Part shown: piece after piece, positions 1 to 11,826 of the stretch
How positions within the stretch are numbered: position 1 is the first letter of the stretch
How the letters are laid out: every line of letters starts with the position of its first letter
DNA from: Acanthornis magna
Taxonomy: Eukaryota; Chordata; Aves; Passeriformes; Acanthizidae
Assembly (NCBI GenBank): GCA_036785705.1
Contig: JAWUZG010000018.1
Coordinates: 7,165,501-7,229,500 of the forward strand
DNA: 64,000 nt
Direction of reading: 5' to 3'
Position numbers and translations under genes: made by a program
The notes under the pieces: generated by a model
What the model was told of the DNA's origin: nothing
The model's database searches: none
What the model saw: only the letters and a program-made list of their open reading frames with translations

Positions 1-1752
1 ACTACAGCTGACCTTTCTGGTGTTGTAGTTCACACCAACAGGGCAATCGCTATTGGTCTTTATTATTTTCTGACTGGTGAAATGGGGGAGATTGACTGCA
101 TGTACACAGGGGCACCACAAGATGCCTACTGTGTTAAGGTACTAGCCATGTAGATAACCCAATTAAATAGCCATGCTCATCTCTACCTGTTCTTTAAGAG
201 AGAGGCCAGACTTGGTGGGGTAAGTGCTTTTCCGTGGAATGCAGATGTGAGTATCTGTTCTTGGAGGCCATGGTGGTAGTAAACTTGACCAAAACTTTAA
301 ATGGTTTTATGTGCCTCCTTTGATGTCTGTGGTTCTTCCATTCTGTCCCAGGCAGTAGTTATTTGAGCATTGCTGTTAAATACATAATACTGGAAATTTC
401 TGAAAATGCTGATTTCTGAACATGGATATGGTTGATTTAGGGCTTTTTGGTGTGCTGTAAAACCTATCAGATTAGATTTGTCAGAACAAAGAGAGAATTT
501 AGAGACAGAGTGAGGAAAAACCTTGGGCTTTGGTGCCCAGCCGTGTATGGATGGGCGTGTGGGGAAGCAGTTGATATCAACACCAAGTGGTGGAGTTGGA
601 GCTCTCACAGCTTCACGGGCTTTCTCTATCTATGTCTTCTCTCTTACAATCCAAATCTTTGGGGCCATGTGAGTACTACAGGGAGAGAGAAAAAAACAAA
701 CTGGTAATTGTTTCCTATCTTTTGAATATTCAGCTACGTAAATGTTAAATATGTGGTATAGCTTTCAGTGTCTAACCTAGACATCCAGCCCACATGTTAG
801 TGGAAACCCATTTTTTAGGATATGAAACCTACTGAGAAGTACCTTTTCCTTTTCTCTGAGTGTGAAGGGAGCTTAGAGTGCCAATCTCAGATGGAAGCAT
901 CTGAAGAAGGTAATTGCAGCTGGCTGCTATCCACCTTGTCCCACAGAAAAATAGTCAGAGTGCAGTGTCCTTGGCTGTCAGTGTCAGTGGTACAGCATGG
1001 AGAGCTCGTCGGTCACACTGCCTTGGATCGTGTACCTGCACATGCTGCACTTGCCTTTCACCCTTGAATAGTTTCTGTGGATGTTCCATCAAATGTGTGG
1101 CAGCAACATAGTTACTGAGTTAAATCACTTTGATTTTATGCTGTTTGATGTTGATCCAATCCAGTTTTAATCTTACTTGAAATCCGTTGCCAATAGACTT
1201 TTGATTTACAGTTTAACTTTGTTTTATATAAGAGGATTTTTGGTTATTTGCTCAAAGAGTAGCAGGTTGAATTTCATCAGTCAACATTAACTGACACTTG
1301 CCAGTTTGAAACTAAATACAGTCTTTCTTTAAGTTTAATGTTTTTTCTAAACAGAAGGGTGTGTTTTATCTTTCCATTTAGCCATAGATGACCATAGATT
1401 TATATGCATTTCTCACTTCTTTTTTTTTTTATAATAAAAATTATATAAACCCTCTGGTTTGGGTTAACATTTAATATTAAAGTTTTGACTACCCTAAAAG
1501 AAAGCCTGATCTCTTTACAGTATTTGACTGTACTGTAATTTGGTCTTGATTACAGTAAAAGCTTAGAATTGAAAGTTAAAAGCACTTCTTAAAACAGTGT
1601 ATTACATTATAAGATAACAGCATTGATTTCTTTGCTTGTTAATTAATAATCCTGCTTGTCAATTACAGACTAGTAAAATCATAAGTGTGCATGTAAGATT
1701 TTCTGTTAATCTTTTTTATCTTTTGTGTTTTGGGATTTTTTTTTTTTTTTAG
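1..1752 (+). other. EVC2: EVC2 intron (5' part outside window)
   Basis: This is intron sequence upstream of the first visible EVC2 exon. It ends in a strong acceptor, a run of T from about 1738 to 1750 followed by AG at 1751-1752. The interval is AT-rich. A GC-richer patch at about 820-1080 has short open frames on the + strand, but they match no family I know and lack convincing splice boundaries. I see no recognisable repeat or RNA gene. Confidence 0.75.
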
Positions 1753-1980
1753 ATTAAGTACGAGTTGCAGCTTGAAAAAGAAGGTCACCTGCGCAATCTG
1801 GAAAATAAACTTGGAGAGTATATTGCTTCTTTAGCCTTTCAAAAGACTGTTAAAAAATCCAGAATGCTGGAGCTGTATACTGCTGTCATAAGTGTGCAAG
1901 CTTTGCTCTTTGAACAACTGAACACATCAAAAACCCTGTCAAAATTGGAATGTGTTCAGATTTTAGAAGCACATAATCCT
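1753..1980 (+). CDS. EVC2: EVC2 (limbin) coding exon, first of six visible
   Basis: EVC2 is a single-pass ciliary membrane protein. With EVC it forms a complex just above the base of the primary cilium, where it binds Smoothened and relays Hedgehog signals in skeletal and dental tissue. This exon encodes 76 residues in phase 0, starting Ile-Lys-Tyr-Glu. It is rich in Glu, Lys and Leu, as expected for the cytoplasmic coiled-coil part. The +1 offset frame hits a stop, so phase 0 is the sensible reading. It is flanked by a T-tract/AG acceptor and a consensus GTAAGT donor at 1981. The assignment comes from the joined six-exon protein, above all its C-terminus; this exon alone would not identify the gene. 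Human EVC2 has about 1300 residues and 22 exons, so by analogy this is exon 17. The membrane segment lies outside the window. Confidence 0.82.
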
Positions 1981-3699
1981 GTAAGTAATGTAGCTAAGAG
2001 AACAAAATCCTGTTATGAAACAGCAACTATTGGAGTATCTTTGATTTAGCTGCAGGTTTGCAGCTTCTGGTGGCCCAGACTTTAATTTCTGTGAATATGT
2101 GCACTTTAATGCATTCAGTAAAAGAGATAAAGAGAAGGAGAGTCTTAGAGCCAAGGAAGATTGTATATTATTATATTTTATTTTTGTTATAGTTGTGTGC
2201 AGTCAGAAAAAGTAGAATTTTGGTGGCTAATTGATTTTTATTGATTGAAAGAAATAAAATGTTGAGAAATGATTGGGAGTCACAACTGGAGCAGTAAATT
2301 GTTGTGACTGTCTTACAGAATTGCCCATGTCATAATGATGCCCATATGCAAAATGCATAGCCACATGATGTGCTTCAATTATCAAGTTTTAGAGATTATC
2401 TATACGGCCTTCTACCTGTCTATCTCCCTCTAAGCACACTCATGCACTTTAAATAGTAGAAAATCTGGAAAAACCTCTTCCCTTCACCATATTTATTACA
2501 TACTTGATATGAGCCAATTTTCTAATCCTTTTTTAATACTTCACTGCTCCGTATTCATAAGGACTTTTTTTTTCTACATCTGCTATTTGAAACCATCCAA
2601 GTGAGGCTTGGGGAGAGCATTGGAGTAGAACAAACAAAATGGGTTTTTGAGAAAAACCTCTTTGCTAGAGGGCATCATTAGACAGCTATTGCTGTGAAAA
2701 TTCCTTGTTAAATTTTAATATCGTCATCTCTACCAAGTTTCTCATAGAATGGCAGTTAGAATGCTTATATGCCTCCAGTTTTGCTTAAATTTGTATTAAA
2801 TCTATAGGAAATAGTGAAAGTTGCATGTAGATGGAATATTTTTGCCTTTTATACAGTGTGAGGGGATTTTTCATAGAAGTTGCTTTTGGCTTCTCTTTCC
2901 TTGAACAGGTGAGGAAAAAGGATTAGAGAAGGGGCAGAAGTAAGACCTAGAATAGCCAACACTGGGTTAAATACAGCTGATGAGGCAGAGGAATGTAGAT
3001 TAAAATTCATCATTTTCTCCAAAGTGCCTCCATCCAGGTTAGGATGTGGGCCACTGAGATTGTAAACAGTGTAAAGATCGAGGTGAGACAACAGTGATAT
3101 TGGAAATGGGAATATGAAGCCTTCCTTCTGGTGCCTAGTTTGACTCTTTGGCAGGAGGGATCCAGTCCCCTGAAGACTTTGGGTTTTAACCCTTTGATTT
3201 TCAGAGCACTGTATTTTGTTCCTAACTTTATCAGACTAAATGTGAATTACTGTCTTTTAATTCCTCTGATATTAGCTGTTAAATTGGTACAACTAAAACA
3301 AGTTAGTCTGAGTTTCTCAAGCTGTTTCAGTGGGTTTATGCAGCTTACAGATGATTTTTAATGATGGCGTTCCTTAGTTTTGATCTCAGCCATGCTGACA
3401 GTGTATTTGCTGGATGTCCTCTACAGTGGAAGGTTTCAGGGAGCATTGACTTTTAACACAATGAAAATTGAATCATAGCTTTCCTCATTGTTCTGATATT
3501 CATAACGTGCCAGTCATGTTTACTGAAGCTGTGCAATGAATTGAAAAGTGTAATGACTACAAGTGGCTGGGTAGAATAAGAAATGAATAAAGTAATATCA
3601 GAAAATCTGATACCATCATCTTTTTTCTTCACTCCAAATGAAATTTGTTCTTTCAAGTTAAATTATAACTTTTTATCATCATGCATTTTCAACCTCTAG
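1981..3699 (+). other. EVC2: EVC2 intron
   Basis: This 1.7 kb intron has a GTAAGT donor at 1981 and an AG acceptor at 3698-3699 behind a modest pyrimidine tract. It is unique-looking AT-rich sequence with no recognisable repeat or gene. Confidence 0.8.
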
Positions 3700-3908
3700 G
3701 AGATTGAAGAACTTGACAGGAAGCTGGAGTACGAGATGTTGCATAAGGAGTCAGCACAGCAGCATCTAATGAGTAGGCAGAGGTGGATTCTGGATGGTTT
3801 GGGACACTCAAATGAAGCAGTGGACACGAATGCAGAAAGACATGTGACAGTTCTGTTAAGACAGGCCATGAATAAATGTAGACAATTTATAAAACTGTAC
3901 CAGCAAAG
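3700..3908 (+). CDS. EVC2: EVC2 coding exon, second visible (coiled-coil region)
   Basis: This exon encodes 69 residues plus two bases of a split Ser codon. It opens Glu-Ile-Glu-Glu-Leu-Asp-Arg-Lys-Leu-Glu. Its first third has regularly spaced Leu/Ile/Met among Glu and Lys, consistent with a coiled coil, which agrees with the coiled-coil character of the EVC2 cytoplasmic tail. The second half (Arg-His-Val-Thr-Val-Leu-Leu-Arg, then Cys-Arg-Gln-Phe) looks helical. The donor is AAAG followed by GTAAGT. It ends in phase 2 and joins cleanly to the next exon. Confidence 0.82.
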
Positions 3909-5332
3909 GTAAGTTCTTTGGTCTCAGGTTTTGTGTTAGTGCAGTCATTATAGACTGTAAGATACCATGGAAAAACAGCAGGCAGAATGTTCTGCTGTGT
4001 CGGGGAGGGACTGTACATCTATGTTTGAACACTGCCTTCTTGCGCTGTGGCCCAGAGCATAACTGGGGAGCCTGGGGAATATTGAAATAAGAAACATGAA
4101 ATAATAATAACTTGGTAGCATGTAGATGGTGCTGTGTTGCGTGGCAGTCACCATTTTTTTGACAGGGATAGTGGAAAAATAATGATACTCCTTAGCAGTA
4201 AGGAGGAAGAGAATTTTAATCCTGTTACTTTGTCTCCCAAGAACATAGGTAGGGACTTCAGAGAAATGTGACCTGCTGGGGTCAGAGGAAGTAGCTGTGA
4301 CAGTTTAAATTGAATTTCCATCTCCATTGTCATACTGTAGACTGAATTCCCTGGCACGCAATTATTTTTGATGAGATGTATAAACTGTCCTTCAATTTCA
4401 ATTTTCCCTGGCCAGTTTTTAAGTAAAGATATCAGTGACAAATAAAATGCCTCTTGGGAGGTACATAGAAATATCTGACTTGTTATAAAGGTTGACTAGC
4501 AAAAATGGGTGATAATTTTCAAAATTGCAGCCTACTGTATTTCTTTCATTAGGGTCACAGGAGGTAGAAATGACATTTCAATGTGTATTGCACAGCATTA
4601 AAAGCCTAGCACATTTCAGGCTTCCTGTAACATCCTCAAAGTGTGCTTTCCATTAGAAAGTGTTTTCCATGAAACCACTGATACATTAAAAATGGCTGTG
4701 ATAGTGGTAAATCTGTTTTAATTCTGCAAAGGCTGGAGCTCTACTCAATTTAGATGAACAGTTTTCCTGTTGCAGAAGTAAAGGGTCAGTAGAAGATCAG
4801 ATCTTTGCAGGACTATCCACAAGTGAGTAGCCTGTTGTGGAAGCCTTCAAACAAACTGGAATTAGTCTTTACCTGAAAACTTATTGGAAGAAACAAGTTT
4901 TGTACTTCTGTACCTTACAGGTTTTGTATGTGATGTCATCATGTTTTGGTCTGGGAAAAAAAAAAATCACCAGCAGTGAGGAAGTTAACTGTTTAATGCC
5001 ATATTTAAGCTACAGAAAGATCCACAACTTGACATAAAGTGTTGGGATGAAATTTAAAGAAGAGGATGGGGACAGGTTGAATCACATTGCTTTGGAGTGA
5101 TTCCAGATCTGAATTGTTCAAGAGCATAGCCTTAGATTCTGCTCTGATGTTTGCTTGGAGGTTCAGGGGAGAAGGGGATGGAATTTGGCACATTTTAGAA
5201 GCTATGCTGCTCACAAGAGCTTTGCTGACGGAGAGATATGCTTCCCGAATGGGTGACCTTCAGATTTTCTTTCCTATAATATAGGCATTGCACTTGGGAA
5301 GATTTCAATGTTAATTCTGTTTTTCACTTCAG
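3909..5332 (+). other. EVC2: EVC2 intron
   Basis: This 1.4 kb intron runs from a GTAAGT donor to a TTTTCACTTCAG acceptor. It contains scattered short open frames only and no repeat I recognise. Confidence 0.8.
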
Positions 5333-5420
5333 CTTGAGAGATGAGCAATGGAATTGCGTGGTGCTTGAAGATCTCCTGGAAAATATAGAAATGGATGCAT
5401 TTTTGGCAATTTATAGTCAG
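5333..5420 (+). CDS. EVC2: EVC2 coding exon, third visible
   Basis: This 88-base exon supplies the last base of the split Ser codon and then 29 residues starting Leu-Arg-Asp-Glu-Gln-Trp. It ends phase 0 in Ile-Tyr-Ser-Gln before a GTAAGC donor. Open reading continues about 110 bases into the intron, so the donor, not a stop codon, sets the end. The phase fits both neighbours. Confidence 0.8.
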
Positions 5421-8400
5421 GTAAGCATGAAATTGAACAAAGCTCCCAGGTTTAAATTGCAGCTGTATCTGGATATCAACTTTTCTTCTTTTTTGGGAAC
5501 CATTAGAGATGTATTTAGAGTTACTCTCTGCTAGTAGTTGCTACCAGTTTGCAGCCTACACTGTCAGTCACTTCAGTTAATTCTGACCTACTTTCAGCAT
5601 TTTGAATTTTACTGAGTTGTACTTCTGTTTGTTCATTTACAAATTCTTTCAGGGTTTGTCCTGTTGAATTTCATTCTGAAAACTAAAGTGCCTGGTTTTC
5701 TGGTTAAAAGACAGATTTACAGTTTGATTTTCATGTAATGAAGTAAGGCTTTTGTTTAGATTTTGATGAGCATTAGGAATAATTTGCATTCATTATGTTT
5801 CAAAATTAAATGATAGAAGGACTGCTAGTTAAATTTTCAGTATCATTACTCGTACTTGTTTTCAAAAGGAGCATCTTGTCTTTGGGAATTTGCTGTCTGT
5901 TGGTTGCTTTCGGTCCTACAAAGGCCTTAACAATGAATCACTTGATTAACCCCAGTTTTTATCTGCAGACCTTCATTGAAATATGTAGCTAGCATCAAAA
6001 TGGACCTAATGGGGCAGCTTTTTGCATCCAAGTATCTTGCCTTCCAGGGACAAGTGTGGTCACAGTTCCCTGTATCATGAATTGGGAGCTTCAGAGACCA
6101 CCAGGTCAAGGAAGGACCACTTCAGTCTAAAGATCCCTCAGCTTTTCCTGTCTCTCAGTTTGTTTCTGCTGAGTCACTGCAGAGGATCTGTTCCATAACC
6201 TTACCAAGCACCCAGGTTGGACTGACAGGTGTCTAGTTCCCCAGATCCTCCTTCCAGCCGTTCAGTCAACTGGCACCGTGCAGTTAGCCAGGACTGCTGC
6301 TAAATGATGGACAATGCCCCAGTGAACACCTGTGCCCGTTTGCTCAGTCCCCTTGGGTGCATCCCATCCAGCCCCGTTGACTTCTGTGTGTCTGAGCGGT
6401 GTAGCAGGTGACTGAGCAGTCCCCCTTGGATTATGGCCCTTTGTCTTCCTCTAATGCTTGTTAAGTTTCTCTGATGCAGATACATTGTGAAAGGGCTTCT
6501 TAACAGCATGGCGTATATTTTGCAAGTTGAGAGGTTAAAGTCATTGTTTTGCAGATTACATATGCATGCAAACAGAGTATGTCATCATTTTCACAGTACC
6601 CTGTCCTCTTTGCACCACGGCAGGTGAACAATAACCCTTAATAATTGTAAATCTTGACATGTTGAAGACAGAGGTTTGAAAGCATTGCTGTCACCTCATT
6701 GCACTTGAAAAACTGGGTACGCTGTTCACCATATACTTGGGGTACTGTGCTTTATGTTTTGTTGATAAGATTCCCTGAAGAAGTAATTTATTTGTGTAAA
6801 TATGCATCAAATATACCAATGGGGATTTTGTGTTTGTATTTTTTAATAAAAGAAGTGTAGCCCACAGATACCCTGCAACATACTTTATTAAAATTCCATA
6901 AAACCTATATATATTTACCCTGCAGATATAGAAAACAAAATTTCTATTTTCAGCAAGTATAATAGTATAATAACTCCCAACTATAATTCCAAACCTGACT
7001 ACTCTTAGTTCAACTGTAAAGAAGTATATCCTTAGTAAAATATTGCTTATTGTTTTATTAAGGTTCATGAGGTAACACAGTCCTACTTTTGAATGTGCTT
7101 ATCCTGTGAGATGATACTGGAAATTGATTTTTAAATATTTTTTTCCCCTCTGTTTTCTATCAATTTGTAGAACACATTGCATTGACAAATGTTATGAAGC
7201 CATAGCTATCTTACACTCATTATTTTCTTTAAAGAGTATTTCCCCCTTTAGACTAGTTTTCAGAGCTGCAGATGGCACCCTCTCTGAAAAGAAAACGGAT
7301 AAGTTTTTCCTGTATTTCATCCTTATCAAGATCAGATCTAGGTCAATAAGAGATTTGCTTGAATGACAGTGAATTCAGGATCATGAGCCTCTGGCTGAGA
7401 TGTTACTTTTGAATAAACTCATAGCTGTAGCCCCAGGTACACTAATTGCATTTTAGATACAACAGATGATGCAGGCAGCCTGGCATGTGGAAACAGCACA
7501 GGGAGCTTGAAACACAGCATGGCTTGAGTTCATTGATTATTGCATCAGTTGTTTAAATACACATTGGTCAATCCAAACAATTAAAAGCAATTCTGTTCTT
7601 TGTAATCTACAATTCACTCCTGGTTTTATTTTGTTGATATTCTGGGAATACAGAGGTGGCACAAGTAGCACTTGTATCCATTTGTTATCATAGGAAAGTG
7701 AATTCCTGACCTTTGTGATATTTTACCAATAGTGTGCCTGAAGAATCCAACTCATTACATGCTGCAGGGCTTTTGATCTGACCATTCCTGTGTTTGCACA
7801 CGCATTCACTTCTTTCCACTTCTGCAAGCTGGTCTGGGTAGCTGTGAGCATCTGAAAATGGTGCTCAGTGCTGGTGCACGTTCACACACCAGCGCTCCCT
7901 TTGCTGTACATGTGCCAGGTGCATCTGCCTGATGGGCACCTGTGACACTTCTGGGGTTGTTGACAGCTTTGTGGCACCCTACAGAATTGCTTAATTGTCA
8001 GTTCTGCTGTGCTAGAAAAGTATTAAGGGTTGTCTCTCAGTTCAGGTTGTAGCTGGTGCAGAAAGGTAAGGGTCAGAGAAAAAAACATTTTAAAGAGGAA
8101 ACAGCTACATAAGAAAGCAGTACTAATGATGTATATCCATATACAAATAACCGAGTTAAAGGTCGTGAGACCATTTAGCCAAAAAGAGCAGAATACGTCT
8201 CAGAGATGTCATGTTTATTGACACTTCATGTTGCATTTTTTAAGTTTCTAGAAGAACAGTTTTTAAATACCAAAATGCAGCACAGTACTGTAGAAATTAG
8301 GCTTAGGTGTCTGTATTAAGATTTAAGCTCTTACTTGTACTCCTCTTCAGAGAAGAATCAAATAATTTCTTCTGCTCAGAAGCCTGAGCAAACAGCTCTT

Positions 8401-9939
8401 TGGTGTTCAACTTTGGTGCCTGTTCAGGCTGAAAATACTTTAAGATCTGCACTAATTTACTATTCTCTCATCAGTCTTAGAATTTTGTGTTGTTAATTCT
8501 GTGTGATCTCAGTGGTTTCTATGGAAAATCTATAACAACACAGAAGAGGCCAGGAAACTTTGGAAAGTGACTAGTTTTCCTGTCTTTTGGGGAAGAGTGC
8601 CCTGCTTGAAGAACAATTAGGGCAAAAGGAGGTTGATTGATTTCTTTATTTTGTGTGGCTGTCTAAATTTGGTTTAAGACTACCTTGCTGGTGATGTTTT
8701 GTTTCTTTCAAAGAAGATTCAGTTAATCCAGGGGTCTTCTAGGTGCATGCACTCCTCTGAAAAGTTGTCATGCAGAAAAAGTCAGGGCTCAAACATTTGC
8801 TGTGACATTTTGAAACCACTAAGGACAAAGAACTTGGCTGTGTTCCTGCATGGTGGGACCTTGAGGGGTTTTGTGTTACATGGGCTTTGTAGTCATCTCC
8901 TCCATCTACACTTACAGGAGGGTCTGCAGAGTGGTGATAACTCAGCTCTCTTGAGTCATCTGGAGTGTTTGGCATGTCTTACCTAACTTCATCTACCTGA
9001 GTTACGTGCATGGTTTGAATAGACAAAAACAGCTTTTTTTCTGGCATTCGTTGAGACATTTAACTTTCTTTCATTTGCCTTACTCTTTGCTTTCTGCGTA
9101 GTTCTCAATGTATTGTAGACTTTTCATATTTGATACACACAAGAGATCTGCAGAAATAGCCCTGGGGACACAATATTTATGACAACACAGCAGAAAATAA
9201 CATGGAATTTTAGTGTTTGGATGGGGGCAGGAAAGGGGACTGGCTGAGTGCCTATGGAACAATTAAATTTTAACTCAGTCTATTTAAACATTATATGAAT
9301 ATGCCTTACTACTGACCTTTGGGCCAAAATGGACAGGACATTTGGAAATAAAAAAATACTACCAAAACAAAAGTAGGTGTTTTCCTTCACCTCTTAACAA
9401 ATGTTACAAGCTGTTCTCTGAGCTCATCACAGCATCTGGTGTTAAGAGAAGCTGAACATTGAAGTGATCAACCATGACAACATGTTAAGTTTTTAGAGGC
9501 TATTTTTCCCTCTGTAATTCTACAGTCCAAGGAATGCTATATTGCTTCCTTGCTATCTTGAAAGGATTTCCTTACAGTAGTAGAATCCATAAATTAGCTA
9601 AGCCTTACATGTTAGAATATACTTGCATTGTGACTTTTCAGACCAAAGGGACTCAAACACATATCCTAAGCAAATATGGCAAAATCAGCTGGTTATTTAG
9701 CATTTACATTGCCTAAATCCCAAACAAAAGGACAACCATGATATACATGGGCCAGTGTGAGTAGAAACAGTGAACGTGGAAGTGTGACCACTTGACACCG
9801 AATTTGTCACTACTAAAATAATCTTCAGTAATATTTTTTGTTTCCATAATGACTATTTATTTAATAACAGTAATTCAAATTGGCTAACATTTATTTTCAA
9901 TGCTAAATTTATCTGTCTTTTACTCATTTAATCCTCTAG
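5421..9939 (+). other. EVC2: EVC2 intron with CR1 fragment
   Basis: This is the largest EVC2 intron in the window, 4.5 kb, from a GTAAGC donor to a CCTCTAG acceptor. It carries an antisense CR1 reverse-transcriptase fragment at about 6105-6440, described separately. The rest is AT-rich sequence with no recognised element. Confidence 0.78.
6105..6440 (-). mobile_element. CR1 LINE fragment, ORF2 reverse-transcriptase part
   Basis: Read on the - strand, this stretch encodes a decayed piece of CR1 ORF2 near the start of the reverse-transcriptase domain. Visible matches are a segment of the form Ser-Thr-Gly-Leu-Asp-Gly-Met-His-Pro-Arg (typical CR1 form: Gly-Pro-Asp-Gly-Ile-His-Pro-Arg) and a following Leu-Ser-Ile-Ile. 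The nucleotide order is also that of internal CR1 copies. It lies antisense to EVC2 inside an intron. Both ends are truncated and it has no intact frame, so it is inactive. The edges are approximate. Confidence 0.75.
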
Positions 9940-10133
9940 GAGCTCCGTCTGGCAGGTTATTTAGGTAAACTGACAAGGGTGCCAATGGGAATGTTGCACA
10001 GGATCCTGAACTTGCTGCTGCCCTCCAGCTCACAAAGTGAGGTTCTTTCTGTCCTCGATTCCATCAGTAAATATTCAGATGGTGTTGTTGAAAGTGACAG
10101 TAATGCAGATGAGTCTGGCAGCTGTAAGAAAAG
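9940..10133 (+). CDS. EVC2: EVC2 coding exon, fourth visible
   Basis: This exon encodes 64 residues plus two bases of a split Arg codon, opening Glu-Leu-Arg-Leu-Ala-Gly-Tyr-Leu. It includes a Leu-rich helical segment (Leu-Asn-Leu-Leu-Leu-Pro) and then an acidic Asp/Ser-rich stretch before Lys-Lys-Arg. From memory this order (Tyr-Leu-x-x-Leu-Thr-x-Val-Pro, Leu-Pro, acidic linker, basic patch) matches the distal cytoplasmic tail of vertebrate EVC2. The acceptor is CCTCTAG and the donor GTAGGT, a slightly weaker donor than its neighbours. Confidence 0.85.
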
Positions 10134-10967
10134 GTAGGTGTGATGTTTTCTGGTAGACCACTGCAAGACAAGATTATTGCTTTATGTGTATATGTATTTG
10201 CTGGACAATGAGATTGACAGCAATAGAAAAAATCACAGGTGCATAAGTTTTCCTTTTGAAATATTTTTCTGGGGTAAAAATACTTTGAAACTGCTACCTT
10301 ATTTTGTGAAATATTTTAACTATAATAAATTGATTAAAAGTTTAAAAAAATTGTAAGGTTATTAATTAAACAGTTACTTCTTAGATTTATAAGTCTTGTT
10401 CTGATAATACTTTTTGGTTGCCTGAATTGGAGTTTGTTAAATTTTTCCTTCCACTTTTTTTTATTTATAATGTTCATAACACAGTGGGTTTTAGGTGTCT
10501 GTATCTCTTAAAGATGCAGGTGTCTGTCCCTTTGTAGTTTATTACTGAAGTTCCAAGTGGCCACTGTGTTTCCCTTTTCTCACAGAGACAGAGAAAACCA
10601 GGGCCTCCCCAGGGCCTTCATCACTCCACTTTAGCCCCATTAACATGAGCTAAAATCTGAGCAGTAACACCAAGGGATGCCCCGGGCCTGCTCTCCCAAC
10701 TCCCTGCCATGGCTTGGGAAGGAGACAAAAGCAGATGTTGTGGCACTGAGCCCTCAAGCTGGCAGATGTGGGTTGTCAAGGAACACATAAGGGTCCTTGG
10801 GACCATGCCCTGTAGCGTGACCTCAGCTGATTTAAATGATTTGTGGCAGGGTAGCAAAAGTACTTATGGTGTTGTCATGGGTTTGGTAGCTAAAGTCAGA
10901 AAGGGGAGAAAAATGTGTGTATTTGGGGATTTGCTGCTGGGAATTTTTTTCTTTCCTGTTCCTTCAG
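10134..10967 (+). other. EVC2: EVC2 intron
   Basis: This 834-base intron has a GTAGGT donor and a TTCCTTCAG acceptor. A GC-richer patch at about 10560-10860 has short open frames on both strands but no recognised domain. Confidence 0.8.
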
Positions 10968-11069
10968 GAAGAACCAAGAGTTGTGGCAAGCACTGGAGAA
11001 CAAAGTAAAGCAAGATCTGATAAACAGAAGTTTAGAAAAGATCCCTTCTCTAAACAAGAGAAAAGACAG
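10968..11069 (+). CDS. EVC2: EVC2 coding exon, fifth visible
   Basis: This 102-base exon finishes the split Arg and encodes 33 residues from Lys-Asn-Gln-Glu-Leu-Trp-Gln-Ala-Leu, then two bases of a split Ser. The motif Leu-Trp-Gln-Ala-Leu followed by Leu-Ile-x-Arg-x-Leu-Glu-Lys resembles the segment that precedes the terminal exon in mammalian EVC2, as I recall it. The donor is GTAAGG. Confidence 0.85.
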
Positions 11070-11552
11070 GTAAGGAGAAAATCAGAACAAACATACCTGG
11101 GTTTTTTTTTTATTTAGAGTTTATTTAATGCCCAAAGATTCTTCTAACAGCTGTTAGAAATCAGAAAATTGGTTCATAAGTATGCATTTTCTAACATTGT
11201 TCTATTTGATTCTTGTGTTTCCTACAACGTATTTACACATTATAAGCAATATAGGAAATACCTAAAAAGATTTTTCTGTACATATCCACAAAATTCTCAC
11301 ATTTTTCATATATATTGCTCATTTTCCCTGTTTGTTCATTTATTTAAGGTTACTTTTCCTTTTTCTTTCCTTGTAAAATGATGTGATGATGTAAATTATT
11401 GGGGATCAGAATGAAAATTACAATTCTCTCTGTTCAAATATGATTTTCTTTAGCTTCCAAAGCCACCACTACTTTGGCAAGATATGATATACAAAGTTAT
11501 GCATTTTTTGCCTCAGTTTTCATTTTTCAACTCTTTTTTTTCATTAATGTAG
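11070..11552 (+). other. EVC2: EVC2 last intron
   Basis: This 483-base AT-rich intron runs from the GTAAGG donor to a TTTTTTTTCATTAATGTAG acceptor. It contains no recognised element. Confidence 0.82.
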
Positions 11553-11826
11553 CTTGATAAAGAAGAAGCAACTCGCTCTCTTGGAAAAAGCAGCATTCAT
11601 TCATCTTGGATGTTCACCTGCACATCCTCATATGGAACAGCCTGATCCACCTGTTTCTCTGAACTGTGCAACTGCTGAAGCCATAGAGCTGTTAGACACA
11701 GGGGAGAAGATATTTTTGTTCCGTGAGCCAAGTGATCCAATACCTGCTTTGCATAATTTTCCAAGGAAAAAGAAAAAGAACTTCCTTAATTCTAAAAAAG
11801 CTGCTCGTGCAAACATGGACTCATAA
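11553..11826 (+). CDS. EVC2: EVC2 terminal coding exon with W-peptide
   Basis: This exon completes the split Ser, encodes 90 residues and ends at TAA (11824-11826). The last ~45 residues carry the hallmark of EVC2: Leu-Leu-Asp-Thr-Gly-Glu-Lys-Ile-Phe-Leu-Phe-Arg, then a Pro-rich spacer, then a basic Arg-Lys-Lys-Lys-Lys-Asn-Phe-Leu-Asn-x-Lys-Lys-Ala block just before the end. In mammals this C-terminal 'W-peptide' binds the EFCAB7-IQCE pair that tethers the EVC-EVC2 complex in the EvC zone. Truncations in the human last exon cause dominant Weyers acrodental dysostosis. The stop lies three residues after the last basic/Ala run, so the tail looks full length. This exon is the main basis for naming the gene. 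Confidence 0.9.

Noticed and set aside
822..1111. Possible extra EVC2 exon upstream of 1753
   Set aside because: The frames here do not resemble EVC2 and lack a good acceptor/donor pair in matching phase.
2735..2755. 'CATAGAATGG' as a CR1 3' end
   Set aside because: The following sequence does not continue into CR1, so the short match is chance.
6300..6509. 69-residue frame on the - strand taken as a gene
   Set aside because: It is a decayed piece of CR1 ORF2, not a host gene.
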